DNA from: Archangium violaceum Cb vi76
GTDB lineage: Bacteria > Myxococcota > Myxococcia > Myxococcales > Myxococcaceae
Length of the DNA: 50,851 bases
NCBI RefSeq assembly: GCF_000733295.1
Contig: NZ_JPMI01000234.1
Location: 1 to 50,851 of the forward strand
Direction of reading: 5' to 3'
Shown: one piece after another, positions 30,016 through 38,198 of the stretch
How the letters are laid out: each line of letters begins with the position of its first letter
Numbering within the stretch: the stretch's first letter is position 1
Notes under the pieces: generated by a model
The model's input: the letters and a program-made list of their open reading frames with translations, nothing else
Told to the model about the DNA's origin: nothing
Database searches by the model: none
Made by a program: the position numbers and the translations under genes

Positions 30016-30522
30016 ATGACAGACACCGGACTCGATCCCGCCACGCTCCCGCTGCAGACGGCCGCTCCGGATGCGAGCGTGTATCCCTTCACCCAGACGT
30101 TCCCGACGACACTCGCTCCCGAGGTTCTCTGGGCCGAGTTCACGCGCGCGCTGACGAACTCACCGGACGCCGTGCTCTGGGCCAACGACGTGTCCTTCAT
30201 CCGCGCGCTGAGGCCTCCGCTCGCCGCGGGCGCGGTGCTTGCCGAGCGTCTGGCGGTCGGCGGCCCGGAGCTGCACTACCGCCTGATGCGCTTCGAGCCC
30301 CCGCGGCTCCTCGAGTACGCTTCCCTGCGAGGCCACCCCCTGGCGTGCAGTGCCGTCGTGACCGTCGAGCGCACCGCGAGCGGAAGCACGCTGGCCTGGC
30401 GGGGCGAGTACCGCGGCTCGGAGCCGCAGCTCGCCAATCTGAAGCGCCTCCACGCGGTCTTCTTCGGGGAGTTCGCCCGCCGGGTCCGCCAACTGGAGGC
30501 CACGGCCACCACGGCGGGTTGA
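30016..30522 (+). CDS. SRPBCC-like small protein
   Basis: A 168-residue soluble protein. The order of strands and helices (VYPFTQTFPTTLAPEVLWAEF; LHYRLMRFEPPRLLEYAS; STLAWRGEYRG; then a long C-terminal helix) fits the SRPBCC/START-like helix-grip fold that binds small hydrophobic ligands. No catalytic residues are evident. It starts 46 bp after the permease gene; the longer open frame upstream is only the permease shadow. Ligand and function unknown. Confidence 0.65.
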   Translation: MTDTGLDPATLPLQTAAPDASVYPFTQTFPTTLAPEVLWAEFTRALTNSPDAVLWANDVSFIRALRPPLAAGAVLAERLAVGGPELHYRLMRFEPPRLLEYASLRGHPLACSAVVTVERTASGSTLAWRGEYRGSEPQLANLKRLHAVFFGEFARRVRQLEATATTAG

Positions 30523-30586
30523 GCCTCGGTGGTGCCGGGCCGTCCGGAGACGAGCAGGAGCCGCGGAAGTAGCGCATCATGCCCGC

Positions 30587-30970
30587 ATGAGCGACCGAGC
30601 CCGCCCGCCCGAATCCATCACCACCATCTATACCCTGGTGCGTGGTAGGGATTGGCGGGCGGCCGAGGCCGTGGGCGAGTATCGCGGCAGCGCCGACGAT
30701 ACGCGTGATGGCTTCCTGCATTTCTCCACCGCCGCGCAGGTGCGAGCCAGTGCCGCCAGACACCGCGCTGGCGAGCCGGACCTGCTCCTGATCGAGGTGG
30801 ACGTCGCCGCGCTCGGAGACGTCCTGCGCTGGGAACCGGCGTCCAGCCGTTCCCGACCCGGTCTGTTTCCCCATCTCTACGGCCCGCTTCCCCTCGGGGC
30901 CGTGCGGAGCGTCACGAAGTTGCCGTTGAGCCCGGACGGGACGCACGCCTTCCCGGCCGGGTTTCCGTGA
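30587..30970 (+). CDS. DUF952 family protein
   Basis: A 127-residue protein that matches DUF952 in length and in the motif DGFLHFSTAAQV, with the later LFPHLYGPLPLGAV. The fold resembles ADP-ribosyltransferases, but DUF952 proteins have no proven activity. It is cytoplasmic, with its own start (ATG at 30587) 64 bp after the SRPBCC-like gene. Confidence 0.8.
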   Translation: MSDRARPPESITTIYTLVRGRDWRAAEAVGEYRGSADDTRDGFLHFSTAAQVRASAARHRAGEPDLLLIEVDVAALGDVLRWEPASSRSRPGLFPHLYGPLPLGAVRSVTKLPLSPDGTHAFPAGFP

Positions 30971-31013
30971 TACATCCCCTCACGCCGCGAGGTCTGCGCG
31001 CCAGCGCTCGACG

Positions 31014-31874
31014 GTCCCGGGATGGGTTCCTGTCTCCTGCTTCCTGCTGGCGACGGCGGCCCTCGGGGGACAGTCGCATTTCTTGGGCAGGGGGCCGGGG
31101 TTGCCCGGATTCCGTCAGGCGGCGTTGGCGTCCGCGGCGCGCACGCGGGTGAGCCTGGAGGCGGCGGGGCAGGTGAGGACGGTGGTGTTGGGGGCCGGGG
31201 AGCTGGTGGTGGGACTGGCGCCCACGGCGGTGGCATCCAGGGCCCTGGGGCCAGGCGGTGGTCTGTCACCCGAGCGCGATCCTCAAGCCCAGGAAGGTCA
31301 TGAGGGCTCACCACCCCAGGCCTTGCTCGAGTCACAGTCCAGGCATATCCAGAAGATAGACAATATCATCCGTGATCATGCCAGGCCGGGTGATTTCGAG
31401 GGGGTCGCCAGGGAGCTTGCTGGCCAGAAGATTCCCAAGCCCGGTGGGGGCTTCTGGGATCATCGGCGTGAGATGCTCCAGTCCATCAGGGATCTCAAGT
31501 TGATGAAGAGCCCGGATTCCGAACTGCGGTATGCGGCCGTCTGGGCCCTGGGCCTTCACTGGGGGCACCCGCGCACGCTCCCCATGCTCCGGGCCATGCT
31601 GGAGGGGGGCGAGATGGATCTGGAGGTACAGATCCTCGCCGCCCGCTCCATCGGTTCCATGGTCGAGCGGTGCGGCCATCCGGATGCGCGGTCCTTCAAG
31701 ACGCTGGCGCGCGTCGCGTTGGACGAAGGCGCGGCCGCTGAGCTCAGGGGCGTTGCGTACACCAGCCTCCATGCCGCGGCCGGGTTGCTGCCCGCGGTAG
31801 AGGAAGCGTCTCTTCCAGAGGACATCCGCCAACTGCGGGTGGATTGGGAGTGGCTGCGTGCACTGGCCGACTGA
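31014..31874 (+). pseudogene. Decayed SitA5-like polymorphic toxin fused in frame to a HEAT-like segment
   Basis: One uninterrupted frame without a credible start. Bases 31014-31265 encode the late pre-toxin part of SitA5-type lipoprotein toxins (LLATAALGG, then GPGLPGFRQAALASAAR and VVGLAPTAVASRA); all of the N-terminus, including signal and lipobox, is missing. Next comes the start of a type-28-like toxin domain (HIQKIDNIIRDH, then KPGGGFWDHRREM), cut after about 50 residues. From about 31509 the frame runs directly into a HEAT-like helical repeat segment of 120 residues (ELRYAAVWALGLHWG to the end), a common form of immunity protein. The layout suggests that a deletion joined toxin and immunity genes. 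The first usable start is TTG 31083; the HEAT part may still be translated. Confidence 0.65.
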
Positions 31875-31889
31875 AAAAGCCCGGGCCGC

Positions 31890-32456
31890 TCAGTGCACCG
31901 CGGGCAGGCTGCCGCGCAGCATGAAGAAGATGACCACGCCCGTCACGGACACGTAAAGCCAGATGGGCGCCAGCCACCGCGTCACCTTCCGGTGTTTGTC
32001 GAAGGCCTTGCGCCACGCGAAGTAGAAGGACAGCAGCGCGCCCGGCACCACGAAGATGGACAGCAGCACGTGGCTGGCCAGGATGCTCAGGTACACCGTC
32101 CTCATCACCCCGCCCCCCGCGTAGCGCGTGTCCCCGTGCACGAAGTGGTAGGCCAGGTAACAGACGAGAAACAATCCCGAGGCCGCGAAGGCGGACACCA
32201 TCAGGTACTGGTGCACCCGCCTCGCCTTGCGGCGGATGGCCACCCAGCCCGCCGTCAGGAACGCCGCCGCCAGCGCGTTCAGGCTCGCGTTCACCGCCGG
32301 CAGGAAGCGCAGATCCACCCCCTCCACCGCGCCTCCTCGGCGGATGAGAAGAAGATACGCGAGGAATGAGAGCGCGGCGGTGGAGACCACCGCCGTGAAG
32401 ACGTAGAAACCGCGGTCACTCACCGGGGCCTGTGGAGCGGACGTAGCGTCAGACAT
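31890..32456 (-). CDS. DUF420 membrane protein
   Basis: A 188-residue inner-membrane protein with about five transmembrane helices and the histidines typical of DUF420 (RRVHQYLM, YHFVHGDTRY, SILASHVLLS, DKHRKVTRW). DUF420/CtaM-like proteins are linked to assembly of heme-copper oxidases. No oxidase genes are nearby, so the link is by family only. I chose the ATG at 32456 (MSDATSAPQAP); the frame extends 11 codons further without a better site. It is convergent with the HEAT-like fusion (15 bp between stops). Confidence 0.82.
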   Translation of the reverse strand: MSDATSAPQAPVSDRGFYVFTAVVSTAALSFLAYLLLIRRGGAVEGVDLRFLPAVNASLNALAAAFLTAGWVAIRRKARRVHQYLMVSAFAASGLFLVCYLAYHFVHGDTRYAGGGVMRTVYLSILASHVLLSIFVVPGALLSFYFAWRKAFDKHRKVTRWLAPIWLYVSVTGVVIFFMLRGSLPAVH

Positions 32457-32603
32457 GGCGTAGCTTTCTGTCCTGACTGTGCCCCGCATGCAACTGCTGG
32501 CGCCTGCTTCTCCGTTACATCAGCAAGCGTATAGCTATTAACGGGAATTCCTGGCATAAGGGCACGTGCAGTTCCCCCGCTGCGCCCCCCTCCGGAGGTC
32601 CCC

Positions 32604-34604
32604 GTGCGGCTCGCACGAAGCTTCCTCGCCCCCCTGGCGACCGCTGTACTCATGGCTTCTCTCCCCGCGCTCGCGGAAGAACCGGTGTGTGCCCCGGTCT
32701 CGAAGGTTCCGCTCGAGCGCCATCTGCGCCAACTCTCGCTGGATCTGCTCGGCCGGCCGCCCACGTACGAGGAGTACCAGGCGGCCAAGGCCAAGGGGCA
32801 GGTGACGGTGGAGGACGTGCGCGCCCTCATGGAAAAGGAGGAGTTCTACGCCCGCATCCGCGCCTACCACCGCGCGCTCATGTGGAGCAACGTGAGCTCC
32901 AGCGTCTACAACAACGGCAACTCGCGCCTGTCGGGCGCGGGCTCGGTCACGGACGCCATGTCCCTGCGCGGCAACAGCAGCCGCCCGCTGCGTGGCGCCA
33001 ACGGCCAGACGTGTGACAACGCCATTGCCCAGGACGTGTGCACCGCCCGGCAGGATCCGCATGTGGATCCGCCGCTGCCCACCACGGCCGCGGCGTGCGC
33101 CAGGGAGCGCTACGACGAGCAGGGCGTCCCCATGCCGGTGAGCTGGGACTACGACACCAACTTCTACACCTGCACCCGGCTGGACCTGGGCGCGGACGGC
33201 AAGCCCATCTCCGGCTTGACCTGCGAGTCGCTCATCAATAGCAAGCCCGAGCTCGCGCCGTACCGCTACTTCTGCGACATGCGGCTGGTGGGCACCGCCC
33301 TGGTGCCGCACAAGTGCACGCCCAGGACGGCCACGCTCGCCGAGGTCGTGGACCCGGCCGACAGCAACCGCGTGGTGGCCTACGCGGACGCCAGCAGCCG
33401 GCTCGACCGCTGCTCGATGAAGCTCGACCTGAAGCGCACCAATGGCCTGGAGATCAAGGGCTCCTACGTGCCGCAGCGCGGCTGCGTCCATCGCGAGGGC
33501 TTCGTCAACCGGCCCGCGCCCTTCTGGAACGCGGGCGGCGCGAGCGTGAAGGTGTGTGCCATCGAGGCCCAGGAGCGCCTGGCCAACCCGTGGACGATGG
33601 AGCCGTGCACCACCGCGCGCTTCAACGGTGACCGCAGCTGTGGCTGTGGCGAGGGCATGGGCCGCTGCGAGGCGCCCAACGGCTCCACGCACACGGCCCG
33701 CATCGAGGCCATCAACGACGAGCCCGAGCTCATCGCCGAGTCGGTGGTGCGCCGCGACGAGCCCTACTTCAACATCCTCACCACGCGCCGCTCCTTCCTC
33801 AACGGCCCCCTGTCCGAGATGTACCGGGACACCCAGCAGGCCGTGGGCGTGTTCAGCGTGACGCCGCCGGCCGAGCCCGAGGCGCTGCCCAACCTGCCCT
33901 TCGCGCAGGCGGACACCTGGAAGGAGTACGTGCGTGACAGCTCGCACTCGGGTGTGCTCACCACGCCCGCGTTCCTCTACCGCTTCCCCACCCAGCGCGC
34001 GCGCGTCAACCACTTCTACGCGGCCTTCCTGTGCAAGTCCTTCGCGCCGCCGGACAACGCCCGCCAGCCGGCCGCCGAGGACGCGTGCAACCGGGAGAAC
34101 AACCTGGCCAAGCGCTGTGGCTGCAACTACTGCCACGCCACCATCGAGCCCACCGGCGCCCACTGGGGCCGCTACGCCGAGCGCGCCGCGCTCTTCCTCA
34201 AGCCGGAGCAGTTCCCCCGCTATGACCCCAAGTGCCGCGACTGCGCGATCGCGGGCAACACCTCGTGCGGTGGCGAGTGCGGCCAGTACGTGATGCAGGC
34301 GTACGACGGAGATGGCGCCAACTCGCTGGGCCTGCTCAAGACGTACCTCTACCGGACCGCGGACGAGGAGAACAACATCGAGAGCGGCCCGGCCCTGCTG
34401 GTGCAGCGCATGCTGCAGACGGGGGACCTGGAGCGCTGCGCGGTGCGCCGCGTCTGGCAGGAGTTCCTCGGCCGGCCCATGTCGGCGGAGGAGCAGCGCA
34501 TGTATCTCCAGCCGCTCGCGGATGACTTCGCGCGGGACGGCCACCGCTTCAAGGCGCTCATCGAGCGCGTGGTGATGTCCGATGCCTACCGGAGGATCGA
34601 CTGA
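32604..34604 (+). CDS. Exported protein with DUF1549/DUF1585-like features and a CxxCH motif
   Basis: A 666-residue exported protein with an N-terminal signal (FLAPLATAVLMASLPALA) and many cysteines. The early RHLRQLSLDLLGRPPTYEEY and the late VRRVWQEFLGRPMSAEE fit the DUF1549/DUF1592/DUF1585 type of proteins that occur with DUF1501 partners. A single heme c-type motif is present at residues 507-511 (CNYCH), followed by TIEPTGAHWGRYAE. The GTG at 32604 follows GGAGG. It is first of five collinear genes for exported proteins; the next starts on its stop codon. These sets are common in myxobacteria and planctomycetes; the reaction is unknown, possibly periplasmic redox or polymer breakdown. Confidence 0.78.
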   Translation: MRLARSFLAPLATAVLMASLPALAEEPVCAPVSKVPLERHLRQLSLDLLGRPPTYEEYQAAKAKGQVTVEDVRALMEKEEFYARIRAYHRALMWSNVSSSVYNNGNSRLSGAGSVTDAMSLRGNSSRPLRGANGQTCDNAIAQDVCTARQDPHVDPPLPTTAAACARERYDEQGVPMPVSWDYDTNFYTCTRLDLGADGKPISGLTCESLINSKPELAPYRYFCDMRLVGTALVPHKCTPRTATLAEVVDPADSNRVVAYADASSRLDRCSMKLDLKRTNGLEIKGSYVPQRGCVHREGFVNRPAPFWNAGGASVKVCAIEAQERLANPWTMEPCTTARFNGDRSCGCGEGMGRCEAPNGSTHTARIEAINDEPELIAESVVRRDEPYFNILTTRRSFLNGPLSEMYRDTQQAVGVFSVTPPAEPEALPNLPFAQADTWKEYVRDSSHSGVLTTPAFLYRFPTQRARVNHFYAAFLCKSFAPPDNARQPAAEDACNRENNLAKRCGCNYCHATIEPTGAHWGRYAERAALFLKPEQFPRYDPKCRDCAIAGNTSCGGECGQYVMQAYDGDGANSLGLLKTYLYRTADEENNIESGPALLVQRMLQTGDLERCAVRRVWQEFLGRPMSAEEQRMYLQPLADDFARDGHRFKALIERVVMSDAYRRID

Positions 34605-35269
34605 TGCGCCGCCTGCTCTTGTTCGCACTGCTCGCGCTCGGCGCCGCCGGGTGTGGTGAGAAGACTCCCGCCGCTCCGCCCCCGGTGGACGGCCAGCTCG
34701 AGCCCGTGGGCAACCCGCACGGGGACATGGGCACGCCGCTGCCGGACCCCGAGCTGCAGGATGGCCGGGTGGGCCGCTCGCCGCGCCGGCTCACCGTGAC
34801 CCAGCTCGCCCGCTCCATCGAGGTGGCCGTGGGCCGCCCGTGGGCGGGCCTCGAGGGGGGCCTGGCCACCACCCTGGGCCGCGCCGACTACGCGCTCGTC
34901 AACCAGGAGAGCACCGAGCCCAACCTCGTCTTCGCCAAGTTCCTCGAGGACGGGGCGCGCGAGGTGTGCATGGCCCAGGCGGCCGCCGAGAAGAGCCAGG
35001 CCTCGCCCGAGGCGCGCGTGCTCAGCCGCACGATTCCCGGCCCGCTCACGGACTTGCGCAAGCTCTCCGACGCCCAGGTGCGCGAGCTGCTCGTGTACCT
35101 GTCCACCCGCTTCTGGGGCTCGCCGCTGCAGGGCGACGAGCTGACGCGCTGGGCCACCTTCTTCACGAAGGCGGCGGCGCGCGCCGAGGCCATCACCAAC
35201 GGCCGTGACCAGGCGCTGGCCGCGGTGTGCATCGCGTTGATGACGGACTCGCGCTTCCTCACCTACTGA
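34604..35269 (+). CDS. Lipoprotein of the DUF1501 gene cluster
   Basis: A 221-residue lipoprotein (signal LLLFALLALGAAGC, lipidated Cys17), followed by a Pro/Gly-rich linker and a helical domain (SPRRLTVTQLARSIEVAVG onward) ending with MTDSRFLTY. The C-terminus resembles that of the first protein of the cluster (short helices before the end, SDAYRRID there), so it may be a distant relative of its C-terminal domain. The ATG overlaps the upstream stop by one base. Function unknown; probably a partner of the neighbours in the envelope. Confidence 0.75.
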   Translation: MRRLLLFALLALGAAGCGEKTPAAPPPVDGQLEPVGNPHGDMGTPLPDPELQDGRVGRSPRRLTVTQLARSIEVAVGRPWAGLEGGLATTLGRADYALVNQESTEPNLVFAKFLEDGAREVCMAQAAAEKSQASPEARVLSRTIPGPLTDLRKLSDAQVRELLVYLSTRFWGSPLQGDELTRWATFFTKAAARAEAITNGRDQALAAVCIALMTDSRFLTY

Positions 35270-35290
35270 CGGCTCCGGGGAGATAGCTCC

Positions 35291-36667
35291 ATGAAGAAGA
35301 ACGACCCGATTCCTACCTCGCGCCGCACCCTCCTGAAGGCCGGCGCCGGCTTCCTGGGCGCCAGCCTCCTGGGGGGCCTGCCCTTCCGCTCCTTCGCGCA
35401 GGCCGCCGCGCTCAAGCCCGCGGACCGCTGCTTCGTCTTCGTCTACTTCTCGGGCGGGTGGGACCAGCTCCTCGCCTTCGACCCGAGGGACCCGGACGTC
35501 TTCACGCCCGAGCGCGTGGCGGAGACGCGCATCCTCCCGGGCTACAACCTCTTCACGGATGGGACGGCCCCGTTCCCCATCACGCCCGCCGGTTCCAACA
35601 TCACCTTCGGTCCGGCGGTGGCCAACCTGACCAAGCACTATGGCCGCATGGCGGTGGTGCGTGGCGTCAACATGACCACGCTCGCGCATGAAGAGGGCAT
35701 GCGCTACTTCATCACCGGCAAGCGCCCCATCGGCGCCGCGGCGCGTGGCTCGTCCACGGCCACGGAGGTCGTCGGGCAGATGGTGCCCACCGTCCCCATT
35801 CCGTCCATCGCGTACGGCGTCGAGTCCTACAACGACCGCTACCCCGGCAGCGCCAACGCGCTGCGGGTGAGCCGCTCGAAGGACCTCGTGGACACGCTGT
35901 CGCCGAGCACCCGGAAGCTGGACAGCCAGATCGAGACCGAGCTGCTGGCGCTGGGGGGAGAGCCCGTCACGTGTGACGAGGCGGCCCTGAGCGCGGGCGG
36001 GGTGGGGGACACCTACCACACGAGCCGGGATCAGGTGCTGCAGGTGCTGAAGGGCGGGCTCAGCGAGAAGTTCAACTTCGCGGTGAAGAACACCGAGAAC
36101 AACGCGGTCCGCGCCTTCTACGGGCTGCCGGACGCGGGGCCGTACGACAGCGCGGCGGGGCGCGCGGCGCTGGTGGCCACGGCGCTGAAGCTGGGCATCA
36201 GCCAGTGCGTGTCCATCAACCTGGTGGGCGGCCTGGACACGCACTTCGGCACGCAGACGACGCACCTGGGCAACCTGCGCACGGGCTTCAACGCGCTGTC
36301 GCTGCTGGTGGATGATCTGGCGCGCACCCCGCACCCGTCCGGCGGCGACTTCATGGACCACACCACCATCCTGGTGTTCTCCGAGTTCGCCCGCACCCCG
36401 CTCATCAACGCCACCAACGGCCGGGATCACCACCTGACGAACAGCTGCCTGCTGATGGGCGCTGGCGTGAAGCACAACATGGTGTTCGGCCACAGCGGTG
36501 ACATCGGCATGGCGGCGGGCCTGGTGGACCTGAAGACGGGCGCCAAGGACTCGAACAACGGAGAGAGCATCCTCCCGGATCACATCATCGCGACGGTGCT
36601 GGCGTCCGCCGGTCTGGACTACAGCATCACGCGTGTGGAACCCCTCAAGCCGCTGCTGGCGACGTGA
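35291..36667 (+). CDS. DUF1501 protein with Tat signal
   Basis: A 458-residue protein of the DUF1501 family, which belongs to the alkaline phosphatase/sulfatase-like fold. The twin-arginine signal is visible (TSRRTLLKAGAGFLGASLL), so it is exported folded. Later motifs include GGWDQLLAFDPRDP, VNLVGGLDTHF and TTILVFSEFARTPLIN, where acidic and histidine residues (GRDHH) may bind metal. DUF1501 genes nearly always neighbour DUF1549/1585-like genes, as here. No substrate is established. The ATG at 35291 follows GGGGAGATAG. Confidence 0.9.
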   Translation: MKKNDPIPTSRRTLLKAGAGFLGASLLGGLPFRSFAQAAALKPADRCFVFVYFSGGWDQLLAFDPRDPDVFTPERVAETRILPGYNLFTDGTAPFPITPAGSNITFGPAVANLTKHYGRMAVVRGVNMTTLAHEEGMRYFITGKRPIGAAARGSSTATEVVGQMVPTVPIPSIAYGVESYNDRYPGSANALRVSRSKDLVDTLSPSTRKLDSQIETELLALGGEPVTCDEAALSAGGVGDTYHTSRDQVLQVLKGGLSEKFNFAVKNTENNAVRAFYGLPDAGPYDSAAGRAALVATALKLGISQCVSINLVGGLDTHFGTQTTHLGNLRTGFNALSLLVDDLARTPHPSGGDFMDHTTILVFSEFARTPLINATNGRDHHLTNSCLLMGAGVKHNMVFGHSGDIGMAAGLVDLKTGAKDSNNGESILPDHIIATVLASAGLDYSITRVEPLKPLLAT

Positions 36668-38187
36668 TGAAGACCCGAGCCTCGTACCGTATCGGCCCCC
36701 TGATGCTCGCGGCCCTGCTGTCCGGCTGCGAGCCCGCGCCATCCCTCCCGCGGGACCACCCGAGTCCCCAGCCCTTCACGCCGGTGCAGGTGCGGACGGA
36801 GGTGGATGTGGCGCCAGCGCCCGGGTTCGCGGACCAGACGGGCGGCGGCATCTTCGCGACGGCGGACGGCGCTGTCATCCGCCTGCGGCTGGACGGGACG
36901 AGGGCGGCGCTGGAGAGCCACCCGGGCAACACGGTGACGCCGGGCCGGGCCCGCGCCGTCTTCCGGATGGGGGCGGGCTCGGCGCTGGTGGAGGCGGACA
37001 ATGGCCTCTTCATGGCGCAGTCGGGCTGGCTCATCGCCCCGCCCTGGCGCGAGGTGCCAGGCACGGGGCTGGTGGCCACGGCGGCCACGCCGGATGGCGC
37101 GGTGTGGCTCGGACATGCCTCGGGGCTGTACCGGTTGCAGGGCGGCGCGCTGTCCGCGCTCAAGGTGAATGGCCAGGCGCTGGACGGCATCACCGCGCTG
37201 GCCTCGGCGCCCGCGGAGGATGGGGCGCAGGGCCTGTGGTTCCTCCGCCAGGAGACGCTGAGCGTCGCCGTGCGCACCGCCCCGGGCACGTGGCAGGTGC
37301 GTCAGGTCTCCTCGCTGCCGCTGCAGGAGGGCGAGCGCGTGGTGGGGCTGGCGGGGCTGGGTGCCTCGGAGAAGGGCAAGGGCGAGGCGTGGGTGCTGAC
37401 GTCGTCGCGGCTGCTGCGGCTCGCGGCGGACGGGTGGCGGCAGGTGGCGCTCGCGCGCAAGCCGGAGCAGGTGCTGGGGGCGGGGCGCTTCATCTGGGTG
37501 AACATGGACGGCAAGCTGCTCGCCCATGACGCGGAGACGGGCACGTGGGGCGAGGCCTCGGGCGTGGACACGCGCGAGTTCCGCTTCCTGGCGGCCGACG
37601 AGAGCGGGTGTGCCTGGGTGCAACTCGGCGCCGAGACGGTGGCGCTCAGCAAGGGCCCGGTGCCGCGGGTGCTCGGACTGCTCGAGGGCTCGCAGGTGGT
37701 GGAGGACTCGCTGGTGGTGAGCGCGCGGCTGGTGCCGGGCGTGGCGCCGCTGAGCTTCACCTACGAGGTGGCGGGCGTGGAGGTGCCGGTGCGTGGCCCC
37801 GCCTACAGCCTCGGCGGCACGGAGGCGGATGGCACGCCCAAGGCCTATTCCTTCGTGGGCCTGGAGCCGGGGTTGCACTCGCTCTCCGCCGTGGCGCGCT
37901 ACGCGGATGGCACCGAGGCCCGGCGCGTGGTGAGCTTCGACTACCAGCCCCTGTCCACCGTGGCGCTCGGCTGGGACAAGGACATCCGCCCCATCCACGA
38001 GGCCCGGTGCGCGAAGTGCCATGACACCGGCCCGGCGCGGCCCCTGGGCACCTATACGCTCTGGAAGGACAACGCGGAGAGCATCATCGCGGCCGTGAAG
38101 GATCAGCGCATGCCCGCGGATGGCCCGTTGGATCCGCAGCTCATCTCCCTCATCCAGCGCTGGGCGGCTACCGGCGCGAATCCCTGA
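36667..38187 (+). CDS. Lipoprotein with beta-propeller-like body and C-terminal CxxCH
   Basis: A 506-residue lipoprotein (signal IGPLMLAALLSGC). Residues about 45-350 are strand-rich repeats of propeller type (AVWLGHASGLYRL, LWFLRQETLSVAV, AWVLTSSRLLRLA). A later Ig-like segment (about 350-440) is followed by a short cytochrome c-like end: IRPIHEARCAKCHDTGP, with heme ligands Cys448, Cys451 and His452, then an MPADGP segment that could hold the distal methionine. The ATG at 36667 overlaps the DUF1501 stop by one base; GTG 36664 is an alternative. It probably acts with the other CxxCH protein of the cluster in envelope electron transfer, which is an inference. Confidence 0.78.
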   Translation: MKTRASYRIGPLMLAALLSGCEPAPSLPRDHPSPQPFTPVQVRTEVDVAPAPGFADQTGGGIFATADGAVIRLRLDGTRAALESHPGNTVTPGRARAVFRMGAGSALVEADNGLFMAQSGWLIAPPWREVPGTGLVATAATPDGAVWLGHASGLYRLQGGALSALKVNGQALDGITALASAPAEDGAQGLWFLRQETLSVAVRTAPGTWQVRQVSSLPLQEGERVVGLAGLGASEKGKGEAWVLTSSRLLRLAADGWRQVALARKPEQVLGAGRFIWVNMDGKLLAHDAETGTWGEASGVDTREFRFLAADESGCAWVQLGAETVALSKGPVPRVLGLLEGSQVVEDSLVVSARLVPGVAPLSFTYEVAGVEVPVRGPAYSLGGTEADGTPKAYSFVGLEPGLHSLSAVARYADGTEARRVVSFDYQPLSTVALGWDKDIRPIHEARCAKCHDTGPARPLGTYTLWKDNAESIIAAVKDQRMPADGPLDPQLISLIQRWAATGANP

Positions 38188-38198
38188 GGCGCTTCATC

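Noticed and set aside
32538-36742. Two long leftward open frames (about 700 codons each) opposite the DUF1501 cluster
   Set aside because: Shadows of GC-rich coding sequence; the sense strand has signals, motifs and gene overlaps.
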